From Vreelandella subterranea (GTDB taxonomy: Bacteria > Pseudomonadota > Gammaproteobacteria > Pseudomonadales > Halomonadaceae), in assembly GCF_900111305.1 (NCBI RefSeq), contig NZ_FOGS01000002.1:310001-374000 (forward strand): a stretch of DNA of 64,000 nt, in the 5' to 3' direction. Below the pieces are notes generated by a model. It was not told the origin of the DNA. It did no database searches and worked only from the letters and a program-made list of their open reading frames with translations. Position 1 is the stretch's first letter. Each line of letters opens with the position of its first letter. Below, piece by piece: positions 17,928 through 26,442 of this stretch. The position numbers and the translations under genes were made by a program.

Positions 17928-18824
17928 ATGAGCAAATCCTGTGGTGGCGCCTGTGGCGGTGATGCAACGTCCGCAGCGGATACCGATATACAGGCCTCCT
18001 CCGAGGCGCCAGGGAGATGGGTCAGTGTTTATGCCGTGCCGAAGATGGACTGTCCATCAGAAGAACGAATGATTCGCCTAGCCCTGAACGGCTTTGAGGA
18101 GATTCGGGCGCTGTCCTTCGACTTGTCGAACCGCCGGCTGAAGGTCGTGCATGACGGCGAGGTCGAGCCCGTCACCTCGAAACTGAAGACCTTGGGGCTA
18201 GGCGCCTCGCTTCAGGAAACCGTCGCTGCAAATCCGGAGACCATCAAGGCCGCCGAGTTTTCGGCAGCTTCTGCTAAGCAAGAATCCGGGACCCTGCGCT
18301 GGTTGCTCGGCATCAATGCACTTCTGTTCGTGGTGGAAATGACTGCCGGTCTGATCGCCCAGTCCACCGGCCTGATTGGAGAATCCCTGGACAATTTTGC
18401 CGATGCGGCGGTGTACGGGCTTGCCCTTTATGCGGTTGGACATAGCGTGAAAATGCAGGTACGTGCCGCGCATCTTGCTGGTGTACTGCAACTGATCTTG
18501 GCTGTGGGCGTGCTCGTAGAGGTGGTGAGACGCTTTGTATTCGGTAGTGAGCCTGAATCGCTGGTGATGATGGCTATCGCATTCGTCGCATTGATTGCCA
18601 ATACCAGTTGTCTGCTGCTCATATCCAAACATCGGGAAGGCGGGGCGCACATGAAGGCAAGCTGGATATTCTCGGCCAACGACGTGGTGATCAACCTGGG
18701 GGTCATCACCGCCGGCGCCCTGGTCGCGTGGACCGGTTCCAATTATCCGGATCTGATTATCGGCACCATCGCGGGGGGCATTGTACTTAACGGTGCCAGA
18801 CGCATTTTGGCGTTGAAGGGTTAA
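17928..18824 (+). CDS. CDF/CzcD-like cation efflux protein with N-terminal metal domain
   Basis: Inner-membrane proton-driven exporter of divalent metals (Zn, Cd or Pb suggested by the linked regulator). The start ATG has GTGGAG seven bases upstream. The N-terminus has CGGACGGD, then an HMA-like fold (VPKMDCPSEERMIRLAL) with a reduced Cys motif. Six membrane segments follow, with the transport-site motif ESLDNFADAAVY and the paired ANDVVINLG segment. The protein ends soon after TM6, lacking the usual cytosolic C-terminal domain. It is followed 3 bp later by lspA. Confidence 0.88.
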   Translation: MSKSCGGACGGDATSAADTDIQASSEAPGRWVSVYAVPKMDCPSEERMIRLALNGFEEIRALSFDLSNRRLKVVHDGEVEPVTSKLKTLGLGASLQETVAANPETIKAAEFSAASAKQESGTLRWLLGINALLFVVEMTAGLIAQSTGLIGESLDNFADAAVYGLALYAVGHSVKMQVRAAHLAGVLQLILAVGVLVEVVRRFVFGSEPESLVMMAIAFVALIANTSCLLLISKHREGGAHMKASWIFSANDVVINLGVITAGALVAWTGSNYPDLIIGTIAGGIVLNGARRILALKG

Positions 18825-18827
18825 ATA

Positions 18828-19340
18828 ATGCTCATTATTGGCAAAAAGCTCTCGCCGTATGCCCTATTGTCCATATCGGGCCTGCTGGCAGCGTCTGATC
18901 AGGCTGTAAAGTGGCTGGTGCAGCAATCAATGGCCTATGGCGAGTATGTTTCGGTGACCCCGTTCTTTAACTGGGTGCACCTATGGAACACCGGTGCCGC
19001 ATTCAGTCTTTTTGCGAATGGTGGAGGCTGGCAGCGCTACTTTTTTATCGGAATCGCGGTAGTGGTCTCGATTTTTCTGATCAAGCTGATCCTTGAAAAT
19101 CGTCATAAAGGAGAAGCCATCGCTTACAGTCTTATCCTCGGTGGCGCCATGGGCAACCTGATTGACCGGGTCTTTCGCGGCTATGTTGTGGATTCCTTTG
19201 ATTTCTATTGGCGAGACTGGCATTGGCCGGCCTTCAACCTGGCTGATATTGCAATTGTCCTCGGTGCCTTACTTTTCGTTTCCAGCAGCTTGTTGGGTAA
19301 AAAAGCAAACACCAATGCCGAGCCGGATGGATCTGACTGA
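18828..19340 (+). CDS. lspA: Prolipoprotein signal peptidase II (element-borne)
   Basis: Aspartic protease that removes lipoprotein signal peptides. Four membrane segments, with the first catalytic Asp in the NLIDRVFRGYVVDSFD region and the second in FNLADIAIV; the NTGAAFSLF motif is present. Length 170 is normal. It is a cargo gene of the ISPpu12-like element. In pbr operons the equivalent gene (pbrC) accompanies lead efflux. A second, divergent copy occurs at 48599-49102 next to a Zn/Cd/Pb ATPase. Confidence 0.92.
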   Translation: MLIIGKKLSPYALLSISGLLAASDQAVKWLVQQSMAYGEYVSVTPFFNWVHLWNTGAAFSLFANGGGWQRYFFIGIAVVVSIFLIKLILENRHKGEAIAYSLILGGAMGNLIDRVFRGYVVDSFDFYWRDWHWPAFNLADIAIVLGALLFVSSSLLGKKANTNAEPDGSD

Positions 19341-19361
19341 CACCTACGCCTATACAACACC

Positions 19362-20651
19362 ATGACCGAACTTCCCGACAACATCCTTCACCTGCCGCAA
19401 TACCAAGTACTGGGCTGCAAATCAACCGACGACGAAATGCACTTCCAGGTGGACGTGCCCGATCCCATCGCCTGCGAGGAATGCGGCGTGCAGGGTGAGT
19501 TCGTACGGTTCGGCAAGCGTGACGTTCCCTATCGTGATCTGCCCATCCACGGCAAGCGGGTCACTCTCTGGGTGGTCCGCCGCCGATACACCTGCCGGGC
19601 CTGCAAGACAACATTCAGGCCCCAGCTACCGGAGATGGTGGACGGATTCCGTATGACACTGCGGCTGCATGAGTACGTGGAGAAGGAATCCTTCAACCAC
19701 CCCTACACCTTTGTGGCGGCACAGACCGGCCTGGACGAGAAGACGGTGCGCGACATCTTCAACGCCCGCGCCGAGTTCCTGGGGCGCTGGCACCGCTTCG
19801 AGACGCCCCGCATCCTGGGCATTGACGAGCTATACCTGAACAAGCGCTACCGCTGCATTCTGACCAACATTGAGGAGCGAACCCTGCTCGACCTGCTGGC
19901 CACCCGCCGCCAGGACGTGGTGACCAACTACCTGATGAAGCTGAAAGACCGGCAGAAGGTCGAGATCGTCAGCATGGACATGTGGAACCCCTACCGGGCA
20001 GCGGTCAAGGCTGTGCTGCCCCAGGCCCGTATCGTGGTCGATAAGTTCCATGTGGTGCGCATGGCCAACGATGCCCTAGAGAGAGTGCGCAAGGGCCTCA
20101 GAAAGGAGCTGAAACCGTCCCAGAGCCGGACTCTCAAGGGAGACCGGAAAATCCTGCTGAAACGCGCTCACGAAGTCTCAGACCGGGAGCGCCTCATCAT
20201 GGAGACCTGGACAGGCGCGTTCCCGCAACTGCTGGCCGCCTACGAGCACAAGGAGCGCTTCTACGGCATCTGGGACGCCACCACACGGCTCCAGGCAGAA
20301 GCCGCCCTGGACGAGTGGATAGCCACCATCCCGAAGGGCCAAAAGGAAGTCTGGAGCGATCTGGTCAGGGCAGTGGGAAACTGGCGCGAAGAGACCATGA
20401 CCTACTTCGAGACGGACATGCCCGTCACCAACGCTTACACGGAGTCCATCAACCGACTGGCCAAGGACAAGAACCGTGAAGGGCGCGGTTACTCCTTCGA
20501 GGTGATGCGGGCACGAATGCTCTACACCACGAAGCACAAGAAGAAGGCACCGACTGCGAAGGTCTCTCCTTTCTACAAGAAAACCATCGGTTACGGACTG
20601 CCGGACTTCGCAGAGGAACTCAACTACGGAGTCGATCTATCAACCATCTGA
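19362..20651 (+). CDS. tnpA: ISL3 family transposase
   Basis: DDE transposase of 429 residues. The N-terminal zinc finger is CEECGVQ ... CRACK (residues about 35-85), followed by a helix-turn-helix. The catalytic domain begins ILGIDELYL, with the second Asp in VSMDMWNPYR and IVVDKFHVV, and Glu in NAYTESINRL. No frameshift is seen, so the element could still move. It sits 22 bp after lspA and ends about 35 bp before the right inverted repeat. Confidence 0.94.
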   Translation: MTELPDNILHLPQYQVLGCKSTDDEMHFQVDVPDPIACEECGVQGEFVRFGKRDVPYRDLPIHGKRVTLWVVRRRYTCRACKTTFRPQLPEMVDGFRMTLRLHEYVEKESFNHPYTFVAAQTGLDEKTVRDIFNARAEFLGRWHRFETPRILGIDELYLNKRYRCILTNIEERTLLDLLATRRQDVVTNYLMKLKDRQKVEIVSMDMWNPYRAAVKAVLPQARIVVDKFHVVRMANDALERVRKGLRKELKPSQSRTLKGDRKILLKRAHEVSDRERLIMETWTGAFPQLLAAYEHKERFYGIWDATTRLQAEAALDEWIATIPKGQKEVWSDLVRAVGNWREETMTYFETDMPVTNAYTESINRLAKDKNREGRGYSFEVMRARMLYTTKHKKKAPTAKVSPFYKKTIGYGLPDFAEELNYGVDLSTI

Positions 20652-20685
20652 GGGTGGTATCAGATTGATGGGGTGAAGGTGCCCC

Positions 20686-20709
20686 ATCAACCATTAAATC
20701 CGTATACCC
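20686..20709 (-). repeat. Right terminal inverted repeat of ISPpu12-like element
   Basis: Complement reads GGGTATACGGATTTAATGG and onward, matching the left repeat at 21 of 24 positions. It overlaps a stem (20665-20673 with 20682-20690) and supplies the stop codon for the truncated hsdM. Confidence 0.88.
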
Positions 20710-21805
20710 GAATTTCGGACTCCCCACTGCCTGCGCCGCCGGTAAAAAGCGGCGAGCCGTTAAGGATGATGCCAATGCGTGAGCCGCCATCCTGGCGAGT
20801 GCGCATCTTGGCGACCAGGTGCATCAAAAACAGCAGCGAGCCATCGGAGACGCGCGGCAGGCCAGGGCCAAAGCGGCCATCGTAGCCGCGATGTTTGTGC
20901 TCATCGGTGACCTGTTTCTGCACCTTCTTCCACTCGACGCCAAACGGCGGATTGGAAAGCATGTAATCAAAGCGTTCGCCTGCCAGCTGGTCGCCTGAAA
21001 GCGTGTTACCCAGTTTGATCTGCTCGACCGCCTGCCCCTTCACCAGCATATCGCCCTTACAGATGGCGTAGGACTCAGGGTTGAGCTCCTGCCCGTGCAG
21101 CGAGACGGTGACCTTCTCGCTGACCTGCTGAATATACTCGTCGCTCTCGGAAAGAAAGCCGCCGGTACCCGCTGTCGGGTCATAGACGGTAACGATGCTG
21201 TTGGGCTTTAGCTTTTCTACCTGACCGGTAAGCACCAGAGACGTCGTTAGATGGACGATATCGCGTGGCGTGAAGTGCTCCCCGGCGGTTTCGTTGGAGC
21301 TTTCGGCAAACTTGCGGATTAATTCTTCAAAGATACCGCCCATGCCGTGATTGCTCACCCGCGCGGGGCTAAGGTCTATCGCCGCGAACTGCTGCACGGC
21401 TTTATAGAGCAGGTTATTGGCGCTGAGTTGCTGAACGAAGCTCTCGAACTCGAAGTGCTCGAAAATCTCCCTAGCGCTCTGGCTGAACGACTGTACGTAG
21501 CTCATCAGGTCGTCGCTGGTTTGGGTATCGGAAAGACTACCCAAGCTTAGCGGTGAAGCATTGAAGAATGGTTGATCAGCCGCGCGCAGCAGTAGCTTTT
21601 CACGCACTGCCTCGGACTTATTCTGATGATCGTCAGCAGCTTTCAGCACGTCAGCCTTTGTAGGTGCCAATACGCACTCTAAGCGGCGCAGAAGCGTGAA
21701 CGGCAGGATAATACGGCCATACTGTGACTGCTTGAAATCGCCGCGTAGAAGGTCAGCGACCGACCAGATAAACGCAGCAAGCTGAGAGTGACTTCCCGTG
21801 TTCAC
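20687..21805 (-). pseudogene. hsdM: Type I restriction-modification methylase HsdM, 3' truncated by IS
   Basis: The first 366 residues are a good HsdM: the N-terminal helical domain ([26 protein letters not shown]), the SAM motif [10 protein letters not shown] and the catalytic N6-adenine motif NPPFGVEW. After the conserved GSGESEIR the reading enters the IS repeat and adds VYGFNG before a stop. The missing part is about 130 residues, and no hsdS or hsdR follows. The methylase is probably inactive because target recognition and C-terminal contacts are gone. The start is GTG with GGGGAAG upstream. Confidence 0.92.
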
Positions 21806-21893
21806 GGATGCTTCCCCATGTTCGATGAAAATAAGTGAACACCATCATACACATCTGTGCAGTAATCAGAGTACCTTGCAGGATAGGAAGGCA

Positions 21894-22175
21894 TCATTTC
21901 CTAGCTCTTAACTGGCCTTGGATCCAATGTTCAATTTCTACTTCATCCCAAGCAACGGCTCTTGCTCCTAGCTTTGCTTGCTTGGGGAATGTCGAATCAT
22001 AACCAGCTGATTTACAATCGATTTTGTTATATATCGTTGATCTGGATAAGCCGGTACGACTTATAACTTCCGATATTTTCAGCATCCTTGTAGGACGACC
22101 AACCTTCTGCTGATCAAAATGAGCCAGTTCCATACCTGATTCAACCGAAGATGCAATATTGTCTTGATGAGTCAT
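21894..22175 (-). CDS. AlpA family phage-type regulator
   Basis: A 93-residue DNA-binding protein with the AlpA helix-turn-helix (LKISEVISRTGLSRSTIYNKI, about residues 32-52), a FPKQAKLGARAVAWDEVEIEHW tail and a basic end. AlpA proteins control excision or early genes of P4-like elements and can act as excisionases. It is the likely partner of the integrase at 15537. The 18-bp dyad at 22209-22226 lies just upstream, between this gene and the divergent gene at 22358. Confidence 0.88.
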   Translation of the reverse strand: MTHQDNIASSVESGMELAHFDQQKVGRPTRMLKISEVISRTGLSRSTIYNKIDCKSAGYDSTFPKQAKLGARAVAWDEVEIEHWIQGQLRARK

Positions 22176-22208
22176 ACGGTAACCTCATGCCATTAGTTGA
22201 CTGATATA

Positions 22209-22226
22209 GCCTATGTGTACATAGGC
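22209..22226. promoter_or_regulatory. 18-bp dyad upstream of alpA
   Basis: GCCTATGT-GT-ACATAGGC has perfect 8-bp arms. It lies 34 bp upstream of alpA and 132 bp upstream of the divergent gene, consistent with an operator for AlpA or an element repressor. Confidence 0.5.
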
Positions 22227-22357
22227 GATGACGGTTACCATTTTGTTTGTAGCCGCTACCGAAACACACCGGCTATCCTAAACCAAGAACTGATTTAGGT
22301 CTTGATATTGACAAGCCATCAAAAATAGTATCTAAAAATTTATCGAGAGGCTAAGCC

Positions 22358-23188
22358 ATGAAACAAGATGAATCCCTTGCACAAGAATTACATGATGCAA
22401 AAGAGGACGCTCAGTATTTGGAAGACCTACTTTCTATAATCGATGTAAATGCAACAGATTTAGCTAATCAAGCCCTTCACGAACAGCCGAAGGCTGAGAA
22501 AGATGCTATTGATCATGATAAACAGTGGCATCAGGCGATTGTACAAGCCGCCGAAAATGATCCTGATTTCTCAAAGGATTGGGAAATCCCAATTTCCCTG
22601 GTGCAGCATAGGGACAAGGCGAAGCTGCAAAAGCAAATTAACGTCCATTTGGAAGTTGCTCTTCGTCAGATAGCCCTAGTCAGCTTCACCCGTAAGGAGA
22701 GAATTCCTAAAATTCGTCTTTATTTTGAGGAAGTTAACCGTCGCAAAGCAATGCTGAGGCGTGAGCAAGAAACAATTACTAAAGCATTAACCTGCGCACA
22801 CCAGCATGTTACTGCTTGGCGAATGCTAAAGGATTTGCGCGATAACTCACCTGAAGCACGCCAAGAAAAAGCAAAGCAGGCAAAACAAGAACTGAAAGAT
22901 GAGAAAGAGGTCATGTTAAGAGCGCTCATCAGAGGAGCCCTAAGTAAACACCGACCTTCAGGCGGTTGGGAACGTTACGAGTTGGCAGCTCCAGTCATTG
23001 CTAAGATTATACATCCTGTAATTGAAGAATACTCGCTGCCTTTGACAAATAACATCGATCTACTCAGTGAGAGTATCCAGAAACTGATTTTTACAGAGCC
23101 ACGCCTTAGAAAGACTTTTAACGAGAATGGCAAGCAGCCTGTGCCCGAGCCGCATAAAAGCCGAAACATGACGATTAATTTCTATTAG
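22358..23188 (+). CDS. Hypothetical coiled-coil protein
   Basis: Not recognised. The 276 residues are highly charged and predicted helical, with heptad-like stretches at residues 1-50 and 125-195 (EARQEKAKQAKQELKDEKE). No membrane segments, signal peptide or enzymatic motif. The C-terminal third (GGWERYELAAPVIAKIIHPVIE) resembles a small alpha-helical domain. G+C is lower than in the flanks, as for the rest of this block. Its position opposite alpA suggests an element-specific early gene. Confidence 0.65.
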   Translation: MKQDESLAQELHDAKEDAQYLEDLLSIIDVNATDLANQALHEQPKAEKDAIDHDKQWHQAIVQAAENDPDFSKDWEIPISLVQHRDKAKLQKQINVHLEVALRQIALVSFTRKERIPKIRLYFEEVNRRKAMLRREQETITKALTCAHQHVTAWRMLKDLRDNSPEARQEKAKQAKQELKDEKEVMLRALIRGALSKHRPSGGWERYELAAPVIAKIIHPVIEEYSLPLTNNIDLLSESIQKLIFTEPRLRKTFNENGKQPVPEPHKSRNMTINFY

Positions 23189-23325
23189 CAGCAGGTCTAT
23201 AATCGGGCTAAGGCTAGGGCTATGGGATAGCCCTAATAATTCACTGTAATTACCGTGTATCATACAGTAATTACGTTTATAACTTATACACGTCCACAGG
23301 TTAAAAGTCGCTTTTTTTCTAAGCT

Positions 23326-24030
23326 TTATCCCCTACTACCATCAAAGCAATTGACCCCTTGACCTATAGGTTTGGAATGCTCTTTGCAAAGATAGCTTGC
23401 AGCCCCAAACACCTGTTCAAAAGTGAATTGATCTTCACTGTGAAAAAACCATGTAGCCAGTTCGTTGGTAACTGGTTTTCGAGGTACTTGCACAAGACCT
23501 TCCATACACTCCTGTGGGTGATTGATAGCCCGAGCCCATGATCTGACGATACGATGGAAAAGGTTTTCATATCCGTAATCACTGCTTTGAGTTCTACCTA
23601 TGTAACCTAGGCCGTTGTAGGCATCACCGTTTAGTAACAGCAAAAGGTGGTAATGAGGATTGATGCTGGTATCTTGCTCACAACACCACACACAGCGAAA
23701 TTTGTGCGGATACTTGATGCCTGCTCGGTCTAGCTCACGTTGGAAAAAAGTTTTAAAGGCACTCAAAGCAGAATTTTTATAATCGAGTAGGCCTGCATAC
23801 ATACCGTTTGGAAAGCGTAGATCAATGCGAATAGCGAGGATCCGATTGCAGTCCTGACGAGATCTATTCATTACATCGAACAATTTCGCTAGGTAATTTT
23901 CGATCAGCGGTCCTTTCTGCGTTTGTACCCACATACTTTGGTAGTACCCTTCCCACCACAGTTTCAGGTCGGGATTGTCAGGATGGCATTTACGTAAATG
24001 TTGGCCAACGTTGTACGTAAAGGTATTCAC
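23326..24030 (-). CDS. Inovirus Gp2-like / YagK-YfjJ domain protein
   Basis: The 234-residue protein matches the inovirus-type Gp2 family: IRIDLRFPNGMY, then FRCVWCCEQD and NPHYHLLLLLN near residue 130. The HYH motif and its hydrophobic strand resemble the HUH metal site of rolling-circle replication proteins. In that view it could nick or bind the element's origin, but a catalytic Tyr cannot be assigned with certainty. The adjacent 740-bp AT-rich gap on its upstream side could hold the origin. Confidence 0.8.
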   Translation of the reverse strand: MNTFTYNVGQHLRKCHPDNPDLKLWWEGYYQSMWVQTQKGPLIENYLAKLFDVMNRSRQDCNRILAIRIDLRFPNGMYAGLLDYKNSALSAFKTFFQRELDRAGIKYPHKFRCVWCCEQDTSINPHYHLLLLLNGDAYNGLGYIGRTQSSDYGYENLFHRIVRSWARAINHPQECMEGLVQVPRKPVTNELATWFFHSEDQFTFEQVFGAASYLCKEHSKPIGQGVNCFDGSRG

Positions 24031-24773
24031 TATATAACTCCTAATCGTACACCCACGAGAATGCCCATGGCTTGAATGCCATGCTTATGCACGTAGCTTG
24101 AACGTAGTGATGATAAGATAAGCGGATAATGTCGATTTATTGCCCGTCACTTAGCGCGACCTACCTTACTCACAAGGAGTAGCCTAACGGACAGAGCGCA
24201 TGTATGGTTTAGTTTAATGGCAAAAACACGTTGTACTACTGACGCTTCTTCTACTGGTAAGGTATCAAGTTAACAGCTTTCAGGGCTCACCCAACCGATA
24301 TCATTTTTATTGTTAAGTGAAAGCATACTAATATTACCGTCATTTAAATCTCGTTAGAACCAACTAGCATATGACAATGAATATCATAACCATCGCGTTT
24401 TAAAAGAAAATAAAATACATTCAACTATCAATGTCACCTGAAAAATAAACCTAATTTTTCAATAAGATCATCAAGAGCCACATGGGCTCGTCATATTCTC
24501 ATATAGTTATATATAGTTAGTAATTTTTAACCGCTATTCGTAACCAGCCCTTCAGCCTTCAAATGCAATGGGTGCCGTTGCTGTCACCAAGGCACTTCTG
24601 ACTGCATGGTGATGGGAAATCGCTTTATATCAGAGAGTTAGCACCATGGATTATTATTTTTTGTCCAACTAAGTACAAAGAAGTTTAATTTAAAAAATAC
24701 GCTTGATTCACTCTATCATGCTGCTAATCTTGCTAGCGTTAGCAACATTAGCAGAGAAGATGGAGGTATAAAG
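24031..24773. other. AT-rich non-coding region, possible origin or control region
   Basis: This 743-bp stretch has no supportable gene. It is markedly AT-rich, with short near-repeats (ATATAGTTATATATAGTTAG at 24500-24519), and ends with the long dyad at 24721-24754. It separates a Gp2/HUH-like gene from a DUF3987 gene reading the other way. Confidence 0.45.
24721..24754. promoter_or_regulatory. 34-bp dyad upstream of DUF3987 gene
   Basis: CTGCTAATCTTGCTA-GCGT-TAGCAACATTAGCAG has 15-base arms pairing at 14 positions. It ends 8 bp before the Shine-Dalgarno sequence GGAGGT of the gene at 24774. It could be an operator or an RNA hairpin that limits translation. Confidence 0.65.
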
Positions 24774-26348
24774 GTGGAAAATGACAAGCTTAGCTCAGGA
24801 TGCTCGTATACAAGAGACTCCGGCCTTCGGAACCATGAATGGCCAATTCTCGATGAGAATTCAGTATTTGAAGGCGCTGTTGTAGAGATATCACGGTCTC
24901 TTGAAATTTCGTATGAAATGGCTTTATTGACAGCATTATCTTCTATGTCATCCGCCTGCCAAGGTATCGCCGATGTAGAGTTGCCGACAGGATATCGTGT
25001 TCCCTTATCACTTTATATCCTGATAATTGCTTTAAGCGGTGAACGTAAAACTGCTGTCGAGAATGCATTTTTCCATGAAATTAAAAAAATTGAACGTGAG
25101 CTTTTAGATAAACATCAGAAAGACCTTGAAGACTACAAACGGCGAAATCATAACTGGACTTTGCTTGAAAGAGAGCTTGGAAAGCTTCTCGCTAGAGCGG
25201 CTAGCAAATGCGAGGAAACTGAAAGTATTGAGGCACGTCAGATTGACTTGTATGATAAGAAGCCTATATCTCCACCTACACCAAGGTTTATATATAAAGA
25301 TATAACGCCCAGTGCTTTAGCACATAGCCTTTATAAAAACATTTCGTTAGCTTGCTTGGTTTCTAGTGAGTCTGGGGATATATTTAATGGCAAAGCTATG
25401 CAAGAGCTTGGCATTTACAATGAAATATGGAGCGGTTCAAGCGTAACGGTAGACCGTAAATCAAGTGATGATTTTTCGATTACCAACCCAAGATTAACAT
25501 TAGCCTTAATGATTCAACCAGACATTCTGAATCGTTTCTTAAAGAAGCGCGGTAGCGAAGCTATAGAAGGTGGTTTTCTTTCAAGGTTTTTAGTTATCAA
25601 CCCAAACTCATATATTGGCTTAAGAATAGGTAAAAACTCTCCGCCAAACAAAGAAATTATCAATAATTTCCACGGAAGAATACGGCAGATGATGCAACAA
25701 TCAATTGACGTCGAAATAAATAATAACAACCAAAAACTGTTGCAATTCACTCCAAATGCAAAAGAGAAATGGAGAAATATAGCTCTGTCTATTGAAAAAA
25801 ACATGGAACAGCATGGATTTTATCATCATGCCAATGGTCATGGATCTAAATTGATGGATAATATTAGTCGCCTTGCAGGCATTATTCATACTTTTGAAGG
25901 GCTTGAAGGTGATATCAGTTCATATACCTTGGATTATGCATATTCACTATGCATCCGTTGCTCTGAGCACTACATGAAGTTTATAGCAGGCACGCCTGAG
26001 ATCGTGACCTTGACAAATCAGCTTGTAATAGATATTCGAAAAATCGTTGTGCCTTCTGCTTCTACTTATAGATTTTGTGATTCGAAAATTCAGCAACGCT
26101 GTCACAATTCACTTCGCGAAAAACAAAAAAGGTTTTCAGCATACCAACTTTTAGAACAATTAGGTCACTTAAAAAAAATAGATGCTGTGAATTTTGAGTT
26201 CAAGGAAACCATTCTGACAAGAACTGATCCTCAATTAAAAAATGGCAAGCATTACAATGTTTCGGAGCTTCCGTTATTTTCGGAACAAAGAATTGACCCC
26301 AACTACACAGCCTATGGCTTTCAGCTCATTAATAATGTTCATAGTTGA
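24774..26348 (+). CDS. DUF3987 protein (YfjI-like, replication/primase-associated)
   Basis: Starts at GTG with GGAGGT six bases upstream. The family occurs in phage satellites and integrated elements, often with primase or helicase domains. Here the N-terminal half has the DUF3987 features ALSGERKTAVEN (a degenerate P-loop, GERK) near residue 90, FIYKDITPSALAHSL and LVSSESGDIFNGK, an ATPase-like core. About 524 residues, normal for YfjI. Strongly AT-rich compared with flanking DNA. A role in element replication or maintenance is inferred. Confidence 0.82.
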   Translation: MENDKLSSGCSYTRDSGLRNHEWPILDENSVFEGAVVEISRSLEISYEMALLTALSSMSSACQGIADVELPTGYRVPLSLYILIIALSGERKTAVENAFFHEIKKIERELLDKHQKDLEDYKRRNHNWTLLERELGKLLARAASKCEETESIEARQIDLYDKKPISPPTPRFIYKDITPSALAHSLYKNISLACLVSSESGDIFNGKAMQELGIYNEIWSGSSVTVDRKSSDDFSITNPRLTLALMIQPDILNRFLKKRGSEAIEGGFLSRFLVINPNSYIGLRIGKNSPPNKEIINNFHGRIRQMMQQSIDVEINNNNQKLLQFTPNAKEKWRNIALSIEKNMEQHGFYHHANGHGSKLMDNISRLAGIIHTFEGLEGDISSYTLDYAYSLCIRCSEHYMKFIAGTPEIVTLTNQLVIDIRKIVVPSASTYRFCDSKIQQRCHNSLREKQKRFSAYQLLEQLGHLKKIDAVNFEFKETILTRTDPQLKNGKHYNVSELPLFSEQRIDPNYTAYGFQLINNVHS

Positions 26349-26442
26349 CTATCTGTATACAGTGCCTTCCTTTTCTGTCCAGGCGATCTGGTGATACGAC
26401 TGGACCTCCCTGAGAGAGCTTGTACGTTGTCCCACATCACGC

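Larger units (their letters stand above)
17338..20709. mobile_element. ISPpu12-like element (ISL3 family) with metal cargo
   Basis: The ends carry 24-bp inverted repeats matching at 21 positions: left GGGTAAGCGGATTAAATGG... at 17338-17361, right (complement) GGGTATACGGATTTAATGG... at 20686-20709. Total length is 3,372 bp, which to my recollection equals that of ISPpu12 of the TOL plasmid. The gene set also matches: MerR regulator, CzcD-like cation pump, LspA and ISL3 transposase. The 8 bp outside each end (GGTATTTT and GAATTTCG) differ, so no target duplication remains. Confidence 0.9.

Noticed and set aside
20665..20690. Stem-loop as terminator of the ISL3 transposase
   Set aside because: Stem of 9 bp has no T-run and overlaps the inverted repeat, so it is not called separately.
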